From positions 218,331 to 282,330 of the forward strand of contig CACXHY010000002.1 of the NCBI GenBank assembly GCA_902767565.1: a stretch of 64,000 nucleotides of DNA, given 5' to 3'. Below the pieces are notes generated by a model, which was not told the DNA's origin, made no database searches, and worked only from the letters and a program-made list of their open reading frames with translations. This document shows positions 17,283 to 25,786 of this stretch, one piece after another. Source of the stretch: an uncultured Eubacteriales bacterium. GTDB taxonomy: Bacteria > Bacillota > Clostridia > Christensenellales > Aristaeellaceae. How positions within the stretch are numbered: the stretch's first letter is position 1; every line of letters starts with the position of its first letter. The position numbers were made by a program, and so were the translations under genes.

Positions 17283-19226
17283 ATGACAGACTTCAACGAC
17301 ACTTCCTGGCAGATCGAACCCAGCCGCGGTCCCCGCCCCTTCAGCGCGGGCGACATCGTGATGGAGAACTGGGAGGTGGTCCGGCGCATCGGCGCGGGCG
17401 GCTACGGCACGGTGTACGAGATCCGCAAGAACCAGATGGGGGTCTCGGTCTCCAGCGCCATGAAGGTGATCTCCATCCCCCACGAGCCGGGCTTCGCGGA
17501 CTCGCTGCGCTCAATGGGCGCCAGCGACCAGCAGGTGGCCACCACCATCCGCGGCCAGGTGGACCGGGCGGTCAACGAGATCCGGGCGATGATGAGCCTG
17601 GTCAATTACCCGTCGGTGGTCCGGTGCGAGGACTTCAGCGTGGTGCAGTACGAGGACGACGGCAGCTGGGAGATCTTCATCCGCATGGAGCTGTTGACGC
17701 CCCTGACCGCCTGGACCCGGAAGAACCCCGTGACGCAGGACTGGGTCCGGCAGATCGGCGCCTCCATGGCGCAGCTGCTCCAGCTGTGCGAAGAGCGCAA
17801 GATCATGCACCGCGACATCAAGCCGGCCAACGTCTTCATCGATCCGCTGGGGAACGCGAAGCTGGGCGACTTCGGCCTGGCCCGCCAGCTGGCCGCCAAT
17901 TCCAGCACCCACTCCCACGGCGTGGGCACCGATGCCTACATGGCCCCGGAGGTCGCCATGGGCGAGCACTACGATACCCGGGCGGACATCTACTCCCTGG
18001 GCCTGCTGCTCTACTGGCTGCTGAACGGACAGAGCCTTCCCTTCATGGGGCCGGATGTGGACTTCGGCAAATCGGTGGCCATGCGCCTGGCCGGCACGCC
18101 CCTGCCCCGGATCGCGGGCGTGGAGGACGGGCTGATGGACGCGGTGCTGCAGGCCTGCGCCTTCAAGCAGGATGACCGTTTCCAGTCCGGCGCTGCCCTG
18201 CGCGCCGCCCTGACGCACGAAGCCGCCGCGCCCCGGACCCCCGTCCCTCCCGCCGAGCCGGTCGGCGACGAATGGAAGGCCTTCGCGGTGGAGCATGTGT
18301 CCGCGCCTCCGCGGCAGGGACCGTCCTCCGGCCCCTCCGCCGGCAGCGACGACTGGAAGGCTTTCGCGGTGGAGCACGTATCCGCGCCTCCGCGGCAGGA
18401 ACCGGCCTCCCGCCCCTCCGCCGGCAGCGGCGATTGGAAGGCCTTCGCGGTGGAGCACGTATCTGCGCCTCCGCGGCAGGAACCGGCCTCCCGCCCCTCC
18501 GCCGGCAGCGATGATCGGAAAGCTTACACGGCGGAACACGCATCCTCGGCCCCGCAGCGGGAGACGCCTGCCTCCTCCGGCGACCCGCAGCCCCACGATC
18601 CCGAACCCCACACCGTGCCGGAGCCGCAGCAGCCGAAGAAGGAGACCGACAGGGCGGCGCTCCTGAAGCAGCGGGGGATGACCGGGCTCCTGACCGTGCT
18701 CGCAGCCTTCCTGTGGGTCATGACCGCCGCCATGTGCAGCGCGGATTTCGACAACTCCGCCACACGGATCGCGCTGATCATCTTCACGATCCTGGATATC
18801 CTGCTGGAGATCAAGCTGTGGCGCGAGCAGCGCAAGAGCCACTGGCTGATGGGCCCCACCACCGTCGTGATGGCGATCCGCACGGTGTACATGCTGGTGG
18901 CGATCCCCCAGGGGCTGACCTTCGGGGACTTCCATCACGGATACGTCGGCGCCGTGCATTACTGGCTCGGCGTGGCCTCGCTGGTGGACATCGTGGTGAT
19001 GGGCGCCGTGTTCGCCGCGGTCCTGATCAGAGAGACCGCCCGCGCAAGGTCCGGGCAGACCCCCGAAACCGCGCAGACCCCCCGGAGACCCGGCATCGAG
19101 AAACGCCTGTGGGAGCGGATGCAGCGCGGCGGCAAGGGGCAGATACGCATGGTGTGGGTCTCCGGTCTGCTGGCCTTCCTGATCGTGATCCTGATCTGGG
19201 GCATGGTGGACGGCTTCGCGTTCTGA
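17283..19226 (+). CDS. Membrane Ser/Thr kinase with repeat linker and C-terminal helices
   Basis: 647 residues starting at ATG 17283 behind AAGGGAGG. The kinase domain (about 30-312) is closely similar to that at 14676, with K61, HRD 176-178, DFG 196-198 and APE 221-223. The linker holds three near-identical 27-residue repeats (core WKAFAVEHVSAPPRQ) and a fourth degenerate copy (329-433), then a proline/acid segment. Four or more membrane helices follow from about residue 464 to the end, without a sizeable extracellular domain. It is the last gene of the train; a terminator follows at 19261. The membrane part may itself be the sensor. Confidence 0.85.
   Translation: MTDFNDTSWQIEPSRGPRPFSAGDIVMENWEVVRRIGAGGYGTVYEIRKNQMGVSVSSAMKVISIPHEPGFADSLRSMGASDQQVATTIRGQVDRAVNEIRAMMSLVNYPSVVRCEDFSVVQYEDDGSWEIFIRMELLTPLTAWTRKNPVTQDWVRQIGASMAQLLQLCEERKIMHRDIKPANVFIDPLGNAKLGDFGLARQLAANSSTHSHGVGTDAYMAPEVAMGEHYDTRADIYSLGLLLYWLLNGQSLPFMGPDVDFGKSVAMRLAGTPLPRIAGVEDGLMDAVLQACAFKQDDRFQSGAALRAALTHEAAAPRTPVPPAEPVGDEWKAFAVEHVSAPPRQGPSSGPSAGSDDWKAFAVEHVSAPPRQEPASRPSAGSGDWKAFAVEHVSAPPRQEPASRPSAGSDDRKAYTAEHASSAPQRETPASSGDPQPHDPEPHTVPEPQQPKKETDRAALLKQRGMTGLLTVLAAFLWVMTAAMCSADFDNSATRIALIIFTILDILLEIKLWREQRKSHWLMGPTTVVMAIRTVYMLVAIPQGLTFGDFHHGYVGAVHYWLGVASLVDIVVMGAVFAAVLIRETARARSGQTPETAQTPRRPGIEKRLWERMQRGGKGQIRMVWVSGLLAFLIVILIWGMVDGFAF
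18267..18581 (+). repeat. 81-bp tandem repeat inside the kinase linker
   Basis: Three nearly identical 81-base units (18267-18347, 18348-18428, 18429-18509) and a degenerate fourth encode 27-residue repeats. The high nucleotide identity suggests recent expansion and possible length variation between strains. Confidence 0.85.
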
Positions 19227-19260
19227 CCCTGCCCGCTTTCTCCGGCAGCGCAAAACAATA

Positions 19261-19304
19261 AGCGCGCCTGCTTCCTCCCGCGGGAGGACGGCAGGCGCGC
19301 TTTT
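19261..19304 (+). terminator. Intrinsic terminator ending the kinase gene train
   Basis: An 11-bp perfect outer stem (19261-19271 with 19291-19301) encloses a second GC-rich stem, followed by TTTT. An A-rich stretch precedes it, so it may also stop transcription from the opposite side, where the DUF554 gene converges. Confidence 0.85.
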
Positions 19305-19475
19305 GCGCGGGATCCGGGCCGGATCAGGGGGGGCGTCATACTGATTTCCGTCTGAAACATAGACATAAAGCAGGCAGGGATTTCGGCCTGCGGGCCGACC
19401 AGGGGCTTTCCGATCGCCCCTGGACCCTTCGGCTCCGCCCTTGAGCAATGAATACGGTACAGATGGAATACAGTT

Positions 19476-20195
19476 TCACACGGGGATCAGCGCGGCGATC
19501 ACGGCCAGCACCACCGCCGGCAGCATGTTCGCCACCCGCACCTTCTTCCCCCAGACCAGATTGAGGCCCACGCAGAAGATCAGGATGGATCCGATCAGGG
19601 AGAGATAGTCCATGGCCAGGTCCGTCATGACCGGCTTCAGCAGCGAAGCGGAGACGGTGATCAGCCCCTCGAACACCAGCACGGGGATCGCCGAGAACAC
19701 GCATCCCTTTCCCAGAGAACAGGTCATCACCATGACGATGGTGAAGTCCAGGATCGCCTTGGTGGCCAGGATCGACCAGTCCCCGAGGATGCCGTCCTGG
19801 ATGGCCCCGACGATGGCCATCGCCCCGATGCACACCGTCATCGACGCCGTGACGAATGCGTTGACGAATTCCTTGTCCTTCGCGTTCCCCGTCCTGACCT
19901 TCAGCCATTCCCCGAAACGCTCGAACAGCCCCTCGATATCGATGATCTCCCCGATCAGGGTCCCCAGAGCCAGGCAGACCGTGACCAGCATCCCCTGGGC
20001 GCTGGTGATGACGCCGCCGTTGACGGTCAGCATGCCTTCCATCGCGCCGGCGATCCCGATGAACAGGGTGCTGACGCCGCAGGCCGCGCACAGGGATGCC
20101 TGGTGCCGTTCCTTCAGCAGCTTGCCGAAAAAGTGGCCGCCCAGGCCGCCCAGGATGATGCCCGCCGTGTTGATGACAGTGCCCAGTCCGATCAT
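19476..20195 (-). CDS. DUF554 family membrane protein
   Basis: 239 residues starting at ATG 20195 behind AGGTGAG; longer in-frame starts have no binding site. It begins MIGLGTVINTAGIILGG, the conserved opening of DUF554 (YdfK-like) proteins, and has about six to seven membrane helices rich in Gly, Ala and Ile, including an AMEGML motif and a terminal NMLPAVVLAVIAALIPV. Length and helix layout fit the family, whose function is unknown (a transporter is often supposed). It follows the ATP-grasp gene on the same strand, but a terminator lies between them. Confidence 0.85.
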   Translation of the reverse strand: MIGLGTVINTAGIILGGLGGHFFGKLLKERHQASLCAACGVSTLFIGIAGAMEGMLTVNGGVITSAQGMLVTVCLALGTLIGEIIDIEGLFERFGEWLKVRTGNAKDKEFVNAFVTASMTVCIGAMAIVGAIQDGILGDWSILATKAILDFTIVMVMTCSLGKGCVFSAIPVLVFEGLITVSASLLKPVMTDLAMDYLSLIGSILIFCVGLNLVWGKKVRVANMLPAVVLAVIAALIPV

Positions 20196-20265
20196 GATCT
20201 CACCTGCATATCTGATTTGCGGCATCCTTGCCCGCGTGACGCGGACAGCCGTGCGCCATAACAGC

Positions 20266-20293
20266 AAAAGCGGCGAAGCACGTGCGTCGCCGC
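20266..20293 (-). terminator. Intrinsic terminator after the ATP-grasp gene
   Basis: On the minus strand a 7-bp stem (GCGGCGA with TCGCCGC) and 10-base loop are followed by TTTT, just past the stop at 20301. It separates the YchF/ATP-grasp unit from the DUF554 gene. Confidence 0.7.
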
Positions 20294-20300
20294 CGTATCG

Positions 20301-21311
20301 TCACACATCGATGAACTTGCGGAATTCCGGCAGGATGCCGATGCCGTCGGGATAGTGCGCCGCGAACTGGGGCACCGCGTGGCTGGGGAAGGAGTTGCCC
20401 TCGATGAAGGTGGGGCCGTCGGCGGTGATGGCCACGTCCCACGCCACAAAGCGCATGGAAGGCACCTTCTTCGCGGCCTCCAGGCACATCTGCTTGGCCT
20501 CTTCCCAGTAGGGGATGGTGAAGCCGATGATGTCGGTGCCGGTGATGGGGTGCTTTTCGTAGCGGTTGCCGGCCTTGTCCGCGCCGACGGTCAGCAGCTT
20601 GCCGCTGTCCAGGTCGATGCGGGCCGCCATGCCGCCGCAGTCCACGTTGTCCATCACCTTGCCGTTGCCGATGCGCAGGAAGGCGTACACGATCCCCTGC
20701 CGCTTGTCGCCCAGCAGGGTGGCGATGCGGCAGGTGTTGACGGAGGTGGGGCACATGCGGGCCATCTCCGGATGCTGCACCACCATCTCCTCCAGGATCC
20801 CGATGCCGTCGTCCCTCAGCCTCCGCAGGAAGGCCTCCGGCCCGTCCGCCCAGGCTTCCGGCTCATACTTCTGGATGCCCTGACCGCTGGACCCCTCCAG
20901 CGGCTTGCCGATGAGGGCCTTCCCGGGCCCCGTCAGCGGCGCGAGGGCCGCGGGATCCGTGTTCTCATCGATGAGCAGCCATTTGCGGGGGATCCACTCT
21001 TTGAACAGCTCGTTGAACTGGGTCTTGTCGTCGAAAAAGTGCCAGTCCGCCTTGTCGTTCATCCGGCGCACGATGCTGTTGGAGATGCCGCGGGTGATGA
21101 CCGTGCGCCGCTGGGCGTCGTTCAGGTCCCACATCTCCGCGATCTTGTAGTCCATGTAGCCCGCGTTGTACTTCACGGCGCATTTCAGCATGTCGAACAG
21201 CAGCGGGATGCGGGCCTTGCCGCTCCGCTCCCGAATGACGGCGGTGGTGGCCCACATGCGCTTCCAGTCGAGGCGCACCAGGCGTTTGAAGAAGAATCCC
21301 AGACGGCTCAA
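20301..21311 (-). CDS. Sugar-transfer-associated ATP-grasp family protein
   Basis: 336 residues. The start is a TTG at 21311 with GGGAGGG six bases upstream; no better ATG is available. The sequence contains ATP-grasp features: GKALIGKPLEGSSGQGI (nucleotide-binding loop), EEMVVQHPEMARMCPTSVNT, and a metal-binding end with WDVAITADGPTFIEGNSFPS. This matches the ATPgrasp_ST family often found near polysaccharide genes, which presumably ligates an amino or carboxyl group to a sugar-derived substrate; the substrate is unknown. It lies 33 bases after ychF on the same strand and is probably co-transcribed with it. Confidence 0.85.
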   Translation of the reverse strand: MSRLGFFFKRLVRLDWKRMWATTAVIRERSGKARIPLLFDMLKCAVKYNAGYMDYKIAEMWDLNDAQRRTVITRGISNSIVRRMNDKADWHFFDDKTQFNELFKEWIPRKWLLIDENTDPAALAPLTGPGKALIGKPLEGSSGQGIQKYEPEAWADGPEAFLRRLRDDGIGILEEMVVQHPEMARMCPTSVNTCRIATLLGDKRQGIVYAFLRIGNGKVMDNVDCGGMAARIDLDSGKLLTVGADKAGNRYEKHPITGTDIIGFTIPYWEEAKQMCLEAAKKVPSMRFVAWDVAITADGPTFIEGNSFPSHAVPQFAAHYPDGIGILPEFRKFIDV

Positions 21312-21344
21312 GAAAAGCCCTCCCTTTGCAATGCGGTCGGCGGA

Positions 21345-22445
21345 TCACACGTTGAACCGGAACAGGGTGACGTCGCCGTCCTTCATCACATAGTCCTTGC
21401 CCTCGGAACGGACCAGGCCCTTTTCCTTGCAGGCGGACATGGAGCCCAGCTCCGCCAGCGTTTCGAAGGGTACGATCTCGGCGCGGATGAAGCCCCGCTC
21501 GAAGTCGGTATGGATCTTGCCCGCGGCCTGGGGCGCCTTGGTGCCCTTCACGATCGTCCAGGCGCGGCACTCGTCCTCGCCGCAGGTCAGGAAGGAGATC
21601 AGGCCCAGCAGGTGATAGCAGGCCGTGATCATGCGCTCCATGCCGCTGGCGCCGATGCCCAGCTCCTCCAGGAACTCGGCCTTTTCCTCCGGCTCCATCT
21701 GGGAGATCTCCTCCTCGATGGCGGCGGAGATCACCAGCACCTCCGCGCCCTCGCTCTCGGCGATCTTCCGCACCTCGGGCAGGCCGGGGACCTCGCTCTC
21801 GGGCAGGGAGAGGGCCTCCTCCGCGATGTTGGCGGCATAGATGACGGGCTTGGCGGTCAGCAGGAACCAGCTGTCCAGGATGGCCTTCTCTTCGGCGTCC
21901 ATGTCCAGGGTGCGGGCGGGCTTGCCCTGCTCCAGGTGGGCGATCATGCGGCCGCAGAGCTCCAGCTCCTTCGCGGCGTTCTTGTCCCCGCCGTTCTTCT
22001 GGCGGGCGGCCTTGTCCCGGCGGCGCTGGACGGTGTCCAGATCGGCGAAGATCAGCTCCAGGTTCACCGTCTCGATGTCGCTGACGGGGTCGGTGGAGCA
22101 GTCCGCGCGGATGATGTTGTCGTCCTCAAAGCAGCGCACCACATGCACGATGGCGTCCACTTCCCGGATGTGGGAGAGGAACTTGTTGCCCAGCCCCTCG
22201 CCGTGGCTCGCGCCCTTCACCAGGCCCGCGATGTCCACGAACTCCACCGTGGTGGGGGTGACCTTCTTGGGGTGATACATGTCCGCCAGCACGTCCAGCC
22301 GGTGATCCGGCACCATGACCATGCCCGTGTTGGGCTCGATGGTGCAGAAGGGGAAGTTCGCCGCCTGGGCGTTGCTGGTCTGGGTGATCGCGTTGAAAAG
22401 GGTGCTCTTGCCCACGTTCGGCAGGCCCACCACGCCAAGTTTCAT
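21345..22445 (-). CDS. ychF: Redox-regulated ATPase YchF (Obg-like)
   Basis: 366 residues starting at ATG 22445 behind AGAGGAGA. It opens with the P-loop MKLGVVGLPNVGKSTLFNAIT. Other marks are NFPFCTIEPNTG (switch I), DIAGLVKGASHGEGLGNKFL (G3 and following), AKPVIYAANI in the G4 region, and a C-terminal TGS domain ending KDYVMKDGDVTLFRFNV. This is the universal OLA1/YchF family, which hydrolyses ATP rather than GTP and associates with ribosomes. Length is normal. It reads divergently from the MFS gene. Confidence 0.96.
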   Translation of the reverse strand: MKLGVVGLPNVGKSTLFNAITQTSNAQAANFPFCTIEPNTGMVMVPDHRLDVLADMYHPKKVTPTTVEFVDIAGLVKGASHGEGLGNKFLSHIREVDAIVHVVRCFEDDNIIRADCSTDPVSDIETVNLELIFADLDTVQRRRDKAARQKNGGDKNAAKELELCGRMIAHLEQGKPARTLDMDAEEKAILDSWFLLTAKPVIYAANIAEEALSLPESEVPGLPEVRKIAESEGAEVLVISAAIEEEISQMEPEEKAEFLEELGIGASGMERMITACYHLLGLISFLTCGEDECRAWTIVKGTKAPQAAGKIHTDFERGFIRAEIVPFETLAELGSMSACKEKGLVRSEGKDYVMKDGDVTLFRFNV

Positions 22446-22570
22446 AGTCCGGTCTCCTCTCGTGCCGTCTCTGACAGCCCTCCCATTATACGCGCAAAGG
22501 CGGGGAAACGCAAGCGCGGCGGGCAATTTCACCGCGGCCCGCAGCCGGCCGCACCGACCGCGGAAAACGC

Positions 22571-22599
22571 TTGATTGATCCGCGCCACTGCCTTATAAT
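22571..22599 (+). promoter_or_regulatory. Promoter of the MFS transporter gene
   Basis: TTGATT (22571-22576) and perfect TATAAT (22594-22599) with 17-base spacing, 64 bases before the ATG at 22663. Confidence 0.75.
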
Positions 22600-22662
22600 G
22601 GAGGGGCTGTGGATGCGAGACCTCTTTCACGGCGTCCGTTATGTCCGACAAGGAGGCCGAGC

Positions 22663-23838
22663 ATGAAGACCCGTGACAACTACAACCATACCCTCTTCGC
22701 CAGCTATATCGGATACATCACGCAGGCCGTCATCAACAATTACGCGCCGCTGCTGTTCCTGACCTTTGTCCGCCGGTTCGACCTGAGCCTGGACCGCATC
22801 GCGCTGATCACGACCATCAATTTCGGCGTGCAGCTGCTGGTGGATCTGGCGTCGGCCAAGCTGGTGGACCGGATCGGTTACCGGGTCTGCATCGTCGCCG
22901 CACACCTGTTCGCGGCGGCGGGGCTCATTTCTCTGGCCGTGCTCCCCGGCCTGCTCCCGGATGCTTACGCCGGCATCCTCGCCGCCGTTGTGTTCTACGC
23001 CATCGGCGGAGGACTGATCGAGGTCCTGATCAGCCCCATCGTCGAGGCCTGCCCCACGGAGAAGAAGGAGGCTGCCATGAGCCTGCTCCACTCCTTCTAC
23101 TGCTGGGGGCATCTGGCGGTGATCCTGCTCTCCACCCTGTTTTTCCGGCTGGCGGGCATCGACAACTGGCCCGTCCTGGCCCTGATCTGGGCCCTGATCC
23201 CGCTCGCCAACAGCGTTTACTTCTCCCGGGTGCCGATCTACCCGATCGCCGGCGGCCACGAACCCCTCTCCGTCCGCGCGCTGTTCCGGGAGAGGACCTT
23301 CTGGCTCCTGATGGTCCTGATGGTGTGCGCCGGCGCCGCCGAGCAGGCCATGAGCCAATGGGCGTCGGCCTTCGCGGAGTCCGCGCTCGGCGTCTCCAAG
23401 ACCGTGGGCGATCTGGCCGGCCCCTGTGCGTTCGCCCTGCTGATGGGGACCGCCCGTGCCCTGTACGGCAAATACAGCGACCGGCTGCCTCTGCAGAAGA
23501 CCATGGCCGGCTGCGCGCTGCTCTGCATCGTCTCCTATCTGCTGGCATCCCTGACGGCGCAGCCGGTGTGGGGCCTGATCGGCTGCGGGGTCTGCGGCTT
23601 CTCGGTGGGCATCTTCTGGCCCGGGACCTTCAGCATGGCGGCCTGGACCCTTCCCGCTGGCGGCACGGCCCTGTATGCGCTCATGGCCCTGGCGGGGGAT
23701 GTGGGGTGTTCGGGCGGACCGACCCTCGTGGGCTTTGCGGCCAACGCCTGCGGCGGCGATCTGAAGGCGGGGCTGCTGCCCGCTCTGGTTTTCCCGCTTC
23801 TGATCCTGCTGGGAGCGGCGCGCCTGAAAAAGAAGTGA
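22663..23838 (+). CDS. MFS transporter
   Basis: 391 residues starting at ATG 22663 behind AAGGAGG. About twelve membrane helices, with the MFS loop between helices 2 and 3 (ASAKLVDRIGYR) and a second-half counterpart (RALYGKYSDRLP). It resembles FucP/sugar-type MFS proteins in length and in SFYCWGH in helix 5, but I cannot name the substrate. It has its own promoter; the GC-rich hairpin at 23866-23898 follows. Confidence 0.88.
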   Translation: MKTRDNYNHTLFASYIGYITQAVINNYAPLLFLTFVRRFDLSLDRIALITTINFGVQLLVDLASAKLVDRIGYRVCIVAAHLFAAAGLISLAVLPGLLPDAYAGILAAVVFYAIGGGLIEVLISPIVEACPTEKKEAAMSLLHSFYCWGHLAVILLSTLFFRLAGIDNWPVLALIWALIPLANSVYFSRVPIYPIAGGHEPLSVRALFRERTFWLLMVLMVCAGAAEQAMSQWASAFAESALGVSKTVGDLAGPCAFALLMGTARALYGKYSDRLPLQKTMAGCALLCIVSYLLASLTAQPVWGLIGCGVCGFSVGIFWPGTFSMAAWTLPAGGTALYALMALAGDVGCSGGPTLVGFAANACGGDLKAGLLPALVFPLLILLGAARLKKK

Positions 23839-23865
23839 GCCCCTCCGCGACCCATGCATGACCCC

Positions 23866-23898
23866 GACCGGACCCGGGATACTGCCCGGGGACCGGTC
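23866..23898 (+). other. GC-rich hairpin after the MFS gene
   Basis: GACCGG/CCGGTC and CCCGGG/CCCGGG arms pair around a 6-base loop, without a T-tract. It may act as a weak terminator. The rest of 23839-24062 shows nothing clear. Confidence 0.4.
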
Positions 23899-24062
23899 TC
23901 ATACGGAAGGGATCCCTTTTGCGGCGGGAAGGAGATCGGGGGCGGATGTCGAAAACAAGTGATCAAACCGCCATCCCGGCGCGGCATGCGGATCGGCGGA
24001 AACAGCTGCCTGCCGCGGCCGGCCGGGGCGGGGAACGGAGAACGCATAAGGAGGAACTGACA

Positions 24063-24488
24063 ATGGGCAAGAAACTCGGCATCGCGGCGCTGGTGATCGC
24101 GATCCTCGCGCTGGGGCTTTCGGTGTACGGCATCGTGACCAGGCCCGCCCCGGTGGAGGCCAAAGAGCGCGATATCCAGTACGTCATCTATCTCGGCACC
24201 AACGACAAGGACACCTATGAGCCCTACGGCACGCCGGAGGAGGCAAAGGCCAAGGTGGATGAGGTGCTGACGAAGCACTTCGAGGGCTTCACGATCCAGG
24301 AGGCCAACGGCGGCTGGACCAACGAGAACGGTACGGTGGATCACGAGTACACCATCGTCATCCTCCTGAGCGACACCACCCCGGAAAAGGTGCATGCCGC
24401 CTCGGATGACCTGATCCGGGCCTTCAACCAGAGCAGCGTGCTGATCCAGGCCAACGAGACCACCACGGAGTTCTATTCGGGGAAGTGA
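24063..24488 (+). CDS. Membrane-anchored DUF3574-like protein
   Basis: 141 residues starting at ATG 24063 behind AAGGAGGA. One N-terminal membrane helix (about 4-26, uncleaved or signal anchor) is followed by a small domain containing YVIYLGTNDKDTYEP and ANGGWTNENGTVDHEYTIV. The pattern (xxYLG at the first strand, then F-x-G-F/L-T and G-x-W) matches DUF3574-type ferredoxin-like domains. The function is unknown. It should sit on the outer face of the membrane. Confidence 0.65.
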   Translation: MGKKLGIAALVIAILALGLSVYGIVTRPAPVEAKERDIQYVIYLGTNDKDTYEPYGTPEEAKAKVDEVLTKHFEGFTIQEANGGWTNENGTVDHEYTIVILLSDTTPEKVHAASDDLIRAFNQSSVLIQANETTTEFYSGK

Positions 24489-24501
24489 GGCTTCCGCTTG
24501 C

Positions 24502-24529
24502 TTGACATGCGCCGCGATTCTGCTATAAT
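24502..24529 (+). promoter_or_regulatory. Consensus promoter of the small lipoprotein pair
   Basis: Perfect TTGACA (24502-24507) and TATAAT (24524-24529) with 16-base spacing, immediately after the stop of the previous gene. Confidence 0.85.
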
Positions 24530-24562
24530 ACAGAAAACAGCATGGATACGGAGGGAAACACG

Positions 24563-24883
24563 ATGAGGAAAACGCTGTCGGTCCTGGCGGTGCTGTGCCT
24601 GTTGGTGACCTTCATGGCTTCCTGCGCCTCGAACCCCCTGGTGGGCAAGTGGTCGGTGGATACCGGCGCCGTTGCCGTCACGGCGGAGTTCAAGACGGAC
24701 GGCACCTATGCCGTGGCCACATCCAGCGGGATCGTGCAGGTCACGGTGTCCGAAGGCACCTATAAGGTCAACGGGAACAAGCTGAGTCTGAACGACGGCT
24801 CCGAAACGGAATTCTCGATCCAGAACAACAAACTGTATGTGACGCTGGCCGGGTTCGGAGCGCTGGTCCTGGACCGTCAGTGA
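24563..24883 (+). CDS. Small lipoprotein
   Basis: 106 residues starting at ATG 24563 behind GGAGGG. The signal peptide ends in lipobox MASC, with the lipidated cysteine near residue 21. The mature part is about 85 residues of beta strands (LVGKWSVDTG, TFKTDGTYAV-like repeats) resembling lipocalin-like/DUF5640 small lipoproteins. The next gene is a tandem paralogue with the same layout. It would be attached to the outer face of the membrane; no ligand is evident. Confidence 0.8.
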   Translation: MRKTLSVLAVLCLLVTFMASCASNPLVGKWSVDTGAVAVTAEFKTDGTYAVATSSGIVQVTVSEGTYKVNGNKLSLNDGSETEFSIQNNKLYVTLAGFGALVLDRQ

Positions 24884-24920
24884 ATGACCGCGTACGCGGA
24901 AACGGAAGGAGATATCGAGC

Positions 24921-25253
24921 ATGAAGAAGACCCTGAGCGTGGGCCTCCTGCTGGCGCTGTGCCTCGTGCTGCTGGCGTCCTGCGCCGGCGGCAGCCTGAC
25001 CGGAACCTGGAGCCACAAGGACAAGAACGCCGCCGTGACCTACACCCTCAGCTTTGCGGAGGACGGGACCTACGTCTATGCCGGTCTGAATGACGGCGAG
25101 ACCACGCCCACCGACCTGATGACCGGCAGCTATAAGGCCGACGGCGATCTGCTGATGTTCGACGGACACGCCTGCACCTACAAGGTGGACGCCTCCTCCC
25201 TGACCATCACGGTGCACGACGTGATCTTCTCGTTCGATCGCGCTGCCGACTGA
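24921..25253 (+). CDS. Small lipoprotein, paralogue of the preceding gene
   Basis: 110 residues starting at ATG 24921 behind GGAAGGAG. The signal peptide ends in LLASC. The mature part has the same plan as its neighbour (SLTGTWSHKD, SFAEDGTYVY, TGSYKADGDLLMFDG), fitting a small beta-barrel or lipocalin-like fold. It was probably produced by tandem duplication and is co-transcribed from the promoter at 24502. A strong terminator follows. Confidence 0.8.
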   Translation: MKKTLSVGLLLALCLVLLASCAGGSLTGTWSHKDKNAAVTYTLSFAEDGTYVYAGLNDGETTPTDLMTGSYKADGDLLMFDGHACTYKVDASSLTITVHDVIFSFDRAAD

Positions 25254-25262
25254 TCCCGCGCG

Positions 25263-25288
25263 AAAGCAGAGCTTCGGCTCTGCTTTTT
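25263..25288 (+). terminator. Intrinsic terminator after the lipoprotein pair
   Basis: AAAGCAGAGC and GCTCTGCTTT pair around a TTCG tetraloop and run into TTTTT. The preceding A residues give some bidirectional capacity. Confidence 0.92.
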
Positions 25289-25297
25289 GCCTGCACG

Positions 25298-25320
25298 AAA
25301 AAAGGAGCCCGACGGCTCCC
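25298..25320 (-). terminator. Intrinsic terminator of the YbjN-like unit
   Basis: On the minus strand GGAGCC (25319-25314) pairs with GGCTCC (25309-25304), followed by TTTTTT. It lies just after the stop at 25328. Confidence 0.85.
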
Positions 25321-25327
25321 GGAAGGG

Positions 25328-25759
25328 TCAGCCCCAGAGGACCTTCATGACCTGGGGATAAGCGCTGTCGCAGATCTGGATCAGCCGGATGAAGATCTCC
25401 CGCGCCGTTTCCCCGAGCGCGTCGAAGGCGGTGTTCTGCGGCAGATCGAACTCCACCGAGATGGTGCCCGCGGGCGTGAGGCAGAACTTGGCAAAACGGA
25501 ACTGGCAGTTCAGGGTATTGAGCAGGACCAGGATCTCATCCTTGCGGTCGTCCGGAACGCTGCCGCCGCCGAAGTTGGCCACCCGGACGGCCACGTCGTT
25601 CCGCTCGCTGCTGGAAAAATAGCGGACGATCAGGCCCTTGACCACCTTGCCGTTGAAACCGGCCTCCACAAAGGAAGCCGTATCGGTCTCGTCGATGCGG
25701 TGCTTGATGTCCTGCATGGTGAAATAGTTGCTGATTTCCTGGGTGGCGGGATAGATCAT
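25328..25759 (-). CDS. YbjN-like domain protein
   Basis: 143 residues starting at ATG 25759 behind AGGAGGG. It is a compact alpha/beta protein with VRVANFGGGSVPDDRKDE, LLNTLNCQFRFAKFCLTPAG and TISVEFDLPQ. This pattern (an LN-xx-N-x-x-x-R-F-x-K-F run, then an acidic strand) is typical of YbjN/secretion-chaperone-like proteins. No catalytic residues are present. It is the second gene of a two-gene minus-strand unit with the unknown protein upstream (28-base gap). The function of the family is poorly known. Confidence 0.65.
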   Translation of the reverse strand: MIYPATQEISNYFTMQDIKHRIDETDTASFVEAGFNGKVVKGLIVRYFSSSERNDVAVRVANFGGGSVPDDRKDEILVLLNTLNCQFRFAKFCLTPAGTISVEFDLPQNTAFDALGETAREIFIRLIQICDSAYPQVMKVLWG

Positions 25760-25786
25760 GGGGCCCTCCTTGATCATCTTTGCGGA

